In this document: piece by piece, positions 56,410-64,000 of the stretch | Layout of the letters: each line of letters begins with the position of its first letter | Position numbering within the stretch: the first letter of the stretch is position 1 | From: Heracleum sosnowskyi | Lineage: Eukaryota > Streptophyta > Magnoliopsida > Apiales > Apiaceae | Assembly (NCBI GenBank): GCA_030848705.1 | Contig: JAUIZM010000146.1 | Location: 83,057-147,056, forward strand | Direction of reading: 5' to 3' | Length of the DNA: 64,000 bases | Program-made: the position numbers and the translations under genes | Notes under the pieces: model-generated | Told to the model about the DNA's origin: nothing | Databases searched by the model: none | Seen by the model: the letters and a program-made list of their open reading frames with translations, nothing else

Positions 56410-57828
56410 TGTTCGCACAAAATCACGCAAGCGTACGCGGTCACAAGTAATATAAGAATAAGTAGAGTTCGTTCCCACAGAGACTGCTTTGGTTATTATA
56501 GATATGCACTTATGCAACAATGTATGGCTATTGTTCAATGCTAAGACAAGTATCAAATTTGGGTTTTGATTAACTAAATTAACTAATCAACTTAACAAGA
56601 TTATAATTAACTAAAGAGATTGTTGATTGAATTACTTATGAGAATAAACATGGGATCCTAACTTCATTAAATACTTCATCTAGAGTCTTTTGTCTTTAAT
56701 CAATGCATGTGACGGTTGTGACAACTAATCGGATAACACGAAATCAGTACACGCTACCTTTCAGTATACGTATACCAAACCACTCAAACATCCACAAAAG
56801 ATATAGAAGTTAAGCAGACACCAATTATGCTTAGACCCTATATGTCTATAAGATTTCAAAACATAACGGTTTAACGAGCAAGTTATCCATTCAGATTACA
56901 TAGGGCAGGTAAGATGGTTAAAATCACCTATGAATCATGCATGACAAACATACATAAACCTATGCTAGCATGGCAAGATCTAAACCTCTATATCCACTTT
57001 CGCATTCAATAGAGATTATCAAACAACTTAGATGTTAGCTACGCATCCAAGAAGAATAAGCACAACCAAACTAGGATATCAATTAGCCATCACACACACA
57101 TCTTTAAAACAATTAACTACTAAAATCCATAAATAAATCCGTTAGAATCCCACGACGACGATTAGTTCATAATCGAACCGTTCATCATCGTGGGTTCTGA
57201 TGAAAACATGATAATAAGAAGTTTAGAATACTGAATAAAAGTACTAGAGTTAAGAAAGAACAAACGAGAATCCAAAGTATCGCCTAGTTAGAAGAATACA
57301 AAGATAATATGAAAAGTAGATCTTCGTAATCAGCCGTCTTCTTGTTCTCCTCACCGGTGGATGGATATATGACAATGTATATGGATGTATATATCAGAAA
57401 TCGTCCACCAAGTGCTTAAATAGGCTTTTCTGCTGACTTGTTGCTGCAGATTTCCTTTTCAGAATCGAAGTTGCCTTTTTCCAGAATGTTTCAGGGGTGG
57501 GCGCGCCTGAAGGGGGTGGCCGCGCTTGGAATGATTTCACCTAGGGCGCGGGCGCGCTTGGATGGGGTGGGCGCCCCTGACCTTCTGTCGAATTTCTCTA
57601 AAATCTTGTTCCTTGACAATTCATGCTCTCTTCAACTCCGCAACCTCTTGGCTTCTTCAACAATGATCAAATAGCACCACATAACCCTAGAAACCTCACC
57701 ACACTGCTGACGTAGCAACTCTGCATACACTAACACAAAACACATCAAAAACACCATGTACTTGAGAACAAAACGATCAATTTAAGCCGATTTAGGATAT
57801 TCCAAGTAGATATGAAATCCACTTATCA
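56410..57828 (-). repeat. Athila/Tat-like 3' LTR (left)
   Basis: 1419 bases with TG...CA ends. A GC-rich cluster at 57493-57580 contains GGGCGCGCC and GCGCGGGCGCGC in otherwise AT-rich DNA. The polypurine tract AAGTTTGGGGGTG (minus strand, 57829-57841) adjoins it. Confidence 0.92.
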
Positions 57829-59426
57829 CACCCCCAAACTTAAACCGATGCTTGTCCTCAAGCATAAACAGACTCACTACATATATATAATGCAATGCAT
57901 GAATGCAACTAGTATGAAAATGCAAACGATCCCCTCAAACTAACCATTACCAATCAACAAGCCAACATCTCAAGGAATGCAATCTTTCAAACAGAGTTCG
58001 AACAAATCCCCTTATACTAACAAACAAACACAGAAACGTGCGTGTGTGCAATGCTCATCAATATACTCCCAAACTAAACCAAGACCATATCCTATTCTTC
58101 ACCAAAACAACCACAAGCTTATAAACAGAATGAACTCTAGACACAAAAAAACCACTTAAAGACACCTCAATATCCACTTGGGCTAAACAGGAATTCATGT
58201 TTTATTACGACACACATGCTCATTTGACCGTGCAATGGATGAGACCCCAAAAGGCTTATACAATAATACCCATGTAGCGAGCGTTAGGTCAGTGGATCCC
58301 AGACCGGAAAAGTCTTAGGTCACTAGGCACAAAGTCCCCTAGAACTTAATTGCTCGAGTATTAAAGAGCTCAACCTGATCAATTCTGCATAAAACAACTA
58401 AAACAACTCTTTTTTTTTCTTTTTTTTTTCTTTCTTTTTTTTTAATTTCGGAATGAGTGCGCTTTGCCTTTTTCTCATCCCACCCTAGACTACTCATCCT
58501 TTCAATGAGCGGCTACTAGTCATTTGACGCCTAGCCTTTATTGACAACTAGCATGAAATCCCTATTTTCCCCCAAACTTAGACTTAAGTGCTTCTTTCAA
58601 TTTCAAGAGAATAGAAGAAAATTCTAAATATAAGGAAGTGGTTAAATTCTAACTTCCAAACAAACATGGTCTGATCAAATTCAAAAGCAACCAATGAGAC
58701 TTATGAAATTAATTTGTTTCTGGCATGCAAGTCAATTCATAGGAACTTAATCAACCCTCTATTCATCATAACCACACTCCCATCAACATCAACTCACCAA
58801 CGGAAATATCCAAGTCCTACGGGATCATGAAATATGCATGCTAATGCAACTCAATGGACTCACATGATAGATAAACACTAAATGCAAACAGAATGCACTA
58901 TATGACAAAATCATGCAAAAAAATGAATGAAACTAGCTACATATGCAACATGAATCCTATATGAACATACACACTAACACTACTAATCCTTAATTATCAC
59001 CCCCAAACTTACAATATTCAATGTCCTCATTGAAGGTAATAACAAGGAAAGATGCAGAGAATACCTAATCATCAGCAGGACCACCCTCATCGGGTGGTGT
59101 ATCTGGTGGAGGATAAATAGAATCCGCTCCAAAGGTGGGCCACATAATATCAACTCCATTGGCGCGGAAAGTAGTACCCAAAGGACTTATCAACTTCACT
59201 CTGAATCCCAGATGCATCCTAGGAGGAAACAACACAAACTTTTTTTGTCTTTTTTTTTCTGTGAACAGTAACCCCTGCACGGGCGCGCTCATCCAGGCGC
59301 GGGCGCGCTCTGCTACTGTTCATATTTTTTTCTTTTTTAAACACAGAATACTAATACTACATATTCGCGTGGGTTGCCTCCCACGAAGCGCTTGTTTTAC
59401 GTCAATAGCTTGACGTGAATCCTTTT
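57829..59426. other. Non-coding 3' region of Athila/Tat-like element with repeated polypurine tracts
   Basis: No protein coding seen. AAGTTTGGGGG on the minus strand occurs at the LTR edge (57829-57841) and again at 58569-58579 and 58998-59010. A poly-T tract with C interruptions lies at 58410-58442. A GC-rich motif GCGCGGGCGCGC occurs near 59296-59310. Confidence 0.65.
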
Positions 59427-62278
59427 TCATCCAGTCGCAAGAACGGTGAACGTCGATTCACGGTTCACCGTATTACCAACGTAATGCTTCAGCCACTGAC
59501 CATTAACCTTGAACGCTTCGTCCGGAAACTTATGGAAAATCTCTACTGCATCATGCGGAAATTCTGATTTAACCGTGATAGGCTCCGACCACCTCGACTT
59601 ACGCTTTCCTGGAAAAAATCTGAAGCGAGACTTGAAACGCAGAACTAGCTGACCAAGCACAAATGAATGTTTCACCACCCCTCCTTCATGCCAGTCCTTG
59701 ACCTTCTCCTTATATAACATGTTGCTCTCGTAGACTTTACCATACCTCAATTGATCCTGCAGTGGTTGGAGTTCAAGTGTAGGAGCTTCTTCCATAGATG
59801 GTTGAAGTCGCTCCTGAGAATTGTTCAGCTCTGCTAATCCAAGAGATTCGAATGGCGCATCAATTTTTCTTTTCCACGGAGATGCATTCAACAACTGAAT
59901 TTGTTCTGCTCTTTCTTCGTCTTCAATATCAGAATCCCCTATCAAGACTCTCTCCACTGTATCTAACTTCAGCGGTTGTTCAATCTCTGTATTGACGACA
60001 GAATCGACCATCTCCAATTTAAAGCACTCTTCTTCCTCAGTTGGAAATTTCATTGCCTTGAACACGTTAAAAATGACCTTCTGATTTTGAACCCTCATTG
60101 TAAGCTCTCCTTTCTGCACATCTATCAACGTTCGGCCTGTAGCTAAGAACGGTCTTCCCAAGATAATATGAATCCTCTTATCCTCCTCAAAGTCCAGAAT
60201 AACAAAATCAGCAGGAAAGATAAGCTTATCCACTCTAACCAAAACATCCTCCACTATTCCCCTTGGATATGTGATCGACCGATCAGCCAGCTGTAAGGAC
60301 ATGGTAGTAGGTTTAGGCTCAGGCAGCCCAAGTTGCATGAATACCGACAACGGCATCAGATTAATACTAGCTCCCAAGTCACACAAGCACTTGTTGAAAG
60401 ATAGATTGTCGATGCTGCATGGTATGGTGAAACTCCCTGGATCCTTGAGTTTAGGAGGTAACTTCTGCTGTAGGATAGCACTGCACTCTTCTGTAAGAGC
60501 GACGGTCTCCAACTCCTCGAGTTTCAACTTCCGAGATAGAATACCTTTCATGAACTTTGCGTAGCTCGGCATTTGTTCTAGAGCTTCCGCAAAAGGTATA
60601 TTGATATGCAACTTCTTGAAAACTTCGAGAAACTTAGCAAACTGCTTGTCCAACTTCTGCTTTTGAAGATGTTTAGGTTATGGCGGAGGAGGATAGACTT
60701 CCTTGGTCTCTGTATTTTGCTTCGGAGCAGATTTTTCAGTAGCAAGGTCACCTTTTTCCGCTTCGTTTCCCCCCAAACTTGATTTTTCCACTTTTTCTTC
60801 ATCTTCTGGAAGAACATCAGGCGCGGGCGCGCTTCCTAGGGCGCGGGCGCGCCCCACCTTCTGTCCGTTTTCCAAATTTTCTTCATTCTGCTCTTTTTCT
60901 GAGTTCTGGTCACTCGTAACCCTTCCAGATCGCAAAGTAACTGCCTTAACATGTTCCTTGACCTCTCTTTTGCCAGGATTAGCTTCCGTATCACTAGGGA
61001 GAGTTCCATGTGGTCTATTCAACAACGCATTGGCAATCTGACTGATTTGATTCTCCAGAGTCTTGATGGAAACAGCTTGGCTCTTGCACATTAGCCTCAA
61101 TTCCTCCAATTCAGACTTTTCATTAGATGACTGACCAACGTTGCCTTGAGACGGCTGTTGAAAACCTAGTGGTTGATACGGTTGCCTTGGAGCATACTGC
61201 TGCTGTTGACCAGAAGGATTATAAGGCCTAGCTCCATACTGCTGATATGGCTGATTTGGTTGTTGCTGGCCACCCTGATTGTTACTCCAGCTGAAGTTAG
61301 GATGGTTCCTGTTATTAGGATGATAGACATTAGGCACAGGCTGCTGTGGTCTCTGAAAATTGCTCACGAACTGCGATGATTCACTAGATATGGCACACTG
61401 ATTTGTGTCATGAGCACCTGCACAAAGCTCACACACACTAGCCAACTGCTGAACTCCATAGTTGGACAGATAATCCACCTTCATTGATAAAGCCTTCAGC
61501 TGAGCTGCTATTGCTGTAGCTGCATCCACTTCCAGAACCCCTGCGACCTTACCTTGCGATAACCTCTGAGTTGGATTCTGATATTCATTAGCAGCCATCA
61601 TCTCAATTAGCTCATAAGCTTCATCGTAGCTCTTAGCCCACAGAGCTCCACCTGACGCTGCATCAAGCATTGGTCGAGACTGACCTCCCAGACCATTATA
61701 GAAACAGTTAATCACCATCCAATCAGGCATTCCATGATGAGGACACTTCCTAAGCATCTCCTTGTAACGCTCCCAAGCTTCACATAAAGTTTCTCCAGAA
61801 TGATGTGCAAACTGAGTAAGAGCATTCCTGATTGCTGCTGTTTTAGCCATCGGGAAGAATTTAGTGAGAAACTTCTGAGCAAGATCCTCCATGTAGTAAT
61901 AGAACCTGCTGGTAGAGAATGCAACCAGCCCTTAGCCTTATCCCTCAGAGAAAATGGGAAAAGTCTCAGCTTCACAGCATCTTCTGACACTCCGTTAGTC
62001 TTGAAGGTGTCACAAATCTCGATGAAATCCCTAATATGCATATTAGGATCTTCCGTTGGAGCACCCCCAAACTGAACTGAATTCTGCACCATCTGAATCG
62101 TGCCAGGCTTGATTTCGAAAGTATTAGCCGAGATGGCAGGCCTGACAATGCTAGATTGAATGTCATTGATCTTTGGCTGAGAATAGTCCTTCAAAGCCTT
62201 CGTTTCTGTTGCTGCTGGTTCTCCCATAACTAGACTTAATTCAAGCTCTCCTTTCCGAGATTGAGAACGTGTTCGCAT
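59427..62278 (-). pseudogene. Gag-protease of Athila/Tat-like element fused to integrase C-terminal piece, two breaks
   Basis: The start ATG is at 62278. Gag core motifs are PNMHIRDFIEICDTFK and LRDKAKGWL. A one-base deletion near 61895 shifts the frame; the frame then stays open 61892-60678 (FFPMAKTAAIR, CHHC-like CELCAGAHDTNQC, a Gln/Asn/Pro-rich stretch). TAA at 60678-60680 breaks it, and it continues in the same frame from 60677 to 59427. That last part holds the retropepsin (CDLGASINLMPLS, residues about 91-103; IILGRPFLAT) and the usual start of the polymerase region (LELQPL). It then jumps at about 59741, in frame, to a piece typical of the integrase C-terminus (LYKEKVKDWH, FFPGKRKSRWSEP, FKVNGQWLKHY). 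Confidence 0.85.
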
Positions 62279-62400
62279 ACACGCTCACTAAAGTATCTGA
62301 AACTCACCAAACAAAGTAAAATCGATGAAAGAATAATCCGAGTCAGTGAACTTTAACTACCACTGATGACAAGCACATAAACTATATAAATAACACCGAG
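62279..62400. other. Leader of Athila/Tat-like element
   Basis: Short non-coding leader between primer-binding site and gag start. Confidence 0.6.
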
Positions 62401-62418
62401 TCCCCGGCAGCGGCGCCA
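62401..62418 (-). promoter_or_regulatory. Athila/Tat-like primer-binding site
   Basis: TGGCGCCGCTGCCGGGGA on the minus strand, six bases inside the 5' LTR. This TGGCGCC type is usual for Athila and related gypsy elements. The primer tRNA was not worked out here. Confidence 0.8.
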
Positions 62419-62424
62419 AAAACT

Positions 62425-63845
62425 TGTTCGCACAAAATCACGCAAGCGTACGCGGTCACAAGTAATATAAGAATAAGTAGAGTTCGTTCCCACAGAGACT
62501 GCTTTGGTTATTATAGATATGCACTTATGCAACAATGTATGGCTATTGTTCAATGCTAAGACAAGTATCAAATTTGGGTTTTGATTAACTAAATTAACTA
62601 ATCAACTTAACAAGATTATAATTAACTAAAGAGATTTCTGATTGAATTACTTATGAGAATAAACATGGGATCCTAACTTCATTAAATACTTCATCTAGAG
62701 TCTTTTGTCTTTAATCAATGCATGTGACGGTTGTGACAACTAATCGGATAACACGAAATCAGTACACGCTACCTTTCAGTATACGTATACCAAACCACTC
62801 AAACACCCACAAAAGAGATAGAAGTTAAGCAGACACCAAGTATGCTTAGACCCTATATGTCTATAAGATTTCAAAACAGAACGGTTTAACGAGCAAGTTA
62901 TCCATTCAGATTACATAGGGCAGGTAAGATGGTTAAAATCACCTACGAATCATGCATGACAAACATACATAAACCTATGCTAGCATGGCAAGATCTAAAC
63001 CTCTATATCCACTTTCGCATTCAATATAGATTATCAAACAACTTAGATGTTAGCTACGCATCCAAGAAGAATAAGCACAACCAAACTAGGATATCAATTA
63101 GCCATCACACACACATCTTTAAAACAATTAACTACTAAAATCCATAAATAAATCCGTTAGAATCCCACGACGACGATTAGTTCATAATCGAACCGTTCAT
63201 CATCGTGGGTTCTGATGAAAACATGATAATAAGAAGTTTAGAATACTGAATAAAAGTACTAGAGTTAAGAAAGAACAAACGAGAATCCAAAGTATCGCCT
63301 AATTAGAAGAATACAAAGATAATATGAAAAGTAGATCTTCGTAATCAGCCGTCTTCTTGTTCTCCTCACCGGTGGATGGATATATGACAATGTATATGGA
63401 TGTATATATCAGAAATCGTCCACCAAGTGCTTAAATAGGCTTTTCTGCTGACTTGTTGCTGCAGATTTCCTTTTCAGAATCGAAGTTGCCTTTTTCCAGA
63501 ATGTTTCAGGGGTGGGCGCGCCTGAAGGGGGTGGCCGCGCTTGGAATGATTTCACCTAGGGCGCGGGCGCGCTTTGGAGGGGGTGGGGCGCCCCTGACCT
63601 TCTGTCGAATTTCTCTAAAATCTTGTTCCTTGACAATTCATGCTCTCTTCAACTCCGCAACCTCTTGGCTTCTTCAACAATGATCAAATAGCACCACATA
63701 ACCCTAGAAACCTCACCACACTGCTGACGTAGCAACTCTGCATACACTAACACAAAACACATCAAAAACACCATGTACTTGTGAACAAAACGATCAATTT
63801 AAGCCGATTTAGGATATTCCAAGTAGATATGAAATCCACTTATCA
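62425..63845 (-). repeat. Athila/Tat-like 5' LTR (right)
   Basis: 1421 bases, matching 56410-57828 with about a dozen substitutions and small indels. The GC-rich cluster (63508-63597) is one of the more variable parts between the two LTRs. Confidence 0.92.
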
Positions 63846-63850
63846 GTATA

Positions 63851-64000
63851 TATAAAACATACCTCCATAAAGTTTTTTTAATTTTTTTTTGAATAAAAGT
63901 TTAAATATTAACTTATTATTCAAAAGAAAAAAAATAAAATAAATAATAGAACCATACTACTTTATATATACTATAAAATGCGTGTCGAGCCCTCTTCTCC
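63851..64000. repeat. Continuation of the tandem-unit left end after the gypsy insertion
   Basis: TACCTCCATAAAG to GTGTCGAGCCCT follows 468-600 closely (63860-63993). The last seven bases of the window do not match copy 1, so the similarity may end there. No gene. Confidence 0.65.

Larger units (their letters stand above)
56410..63845 (-). mobile_element. Ty3/gypsy retrotransposon, Athila/Tat-like, polymerase core deleted
   Basis: LTRs 56410-57828 and 62425-63845 (about 1420 bases) begin TGATAAGTGG and end TGCGAACA on the minus strand. GTATA flanks the element (56405-56409 and 63846-63850), and the empty site is visible at about 463-467. The internal region has a primer-binding site, gag-protease with two breaks, a short piece from the integrase C-terminus and a long non-coding 3' part. 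Reverse transcriptase, RNase H and the integrase core are missing. About a dozen LTR differences were seen by eye (under 1%), so the insertion is recent and was probably helped by a complete relative. Confidence 0.9.

Noticed and set aside
38224..63845. Endogenous virus (pararetrovirus) origin of the gag-pol sequences
   Set aside because: Domain order, paired LTRs, tRNA primer sites, polypurine tracts and target duplications identify LTR retrotransposons. No movement protein or other viral gene was seen.

Overview
The window is nuclear DNA of a flowering plant, most likely a eudicot. The evidence is split genes with GT-AG introns, a plant-type nucleoredoxin gene, Ty1/copia and Ty3/gypsy retrotransposons, Helitrons, Mutator-like elements and MITEs, in very AT-rich intergenic DNA. 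The species cannot be named from the sequence. No rRNA, tRNA gene, CRISPR array or bacterial-type operon was seen.

Layout. (1) 1-234 is the end of a Helitron. (2) 354-12454 and 12468-25370 are two head-to-tail copies of a 12.1 kb segment. They are so alike that only scattered single-base and short indel differences are visible. Each copy carries, in order, a Mutator-like element with a captured gene 5' end, a five-exon gene for a 628-residue nucleoredoxin-like protein, a Helitron nested inside another Helitron starting 22 bases after the stop codon, tRNA-like (SINE-like) repeats, a solo LTR and decayed retroelement sequence. Copy 2 also holds a second solo LTR that copy 1 lacks. (3) 25371-31418 is a decayed copia element on the minus strand with unusual flanks: a short-repeat array, an orphan promoter-like block and an inverted 249-base repeat. 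(4) 31419-34320 is AT-rich DNA ending in an old Helitron. (5) 34338-55645 is a nested stack. A Mutator-like element is split by a gag-only gypsy element. The gypsy gag is split by a nearly complete SIRE/Maximus-type copia element. One gypsy LTR carries a MITE and the other a Helitron. (6) 55749-64000 resembles the left end of the duplicated unit, interrupted by a MITE and by a gypsy element of the Athila/Tat kind whose polymerase core has been deleted in frame.

Only the nucleoredoxin-like gene looks like a host gene, and it is present twice with the same predicted protein. It is built as three thioredoxin-fold modules, one per exon. All three lack the WCxxC cysteines that normally do the redox chemistry, the usual C-terminal zinc-binding domain is absent, and the N-terminus looks like an organelle presequence. 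Everything else is transposon tissue. Because several elements have an empty counterpart in the window, insertion points, target duplications and relative ages can be read directly.
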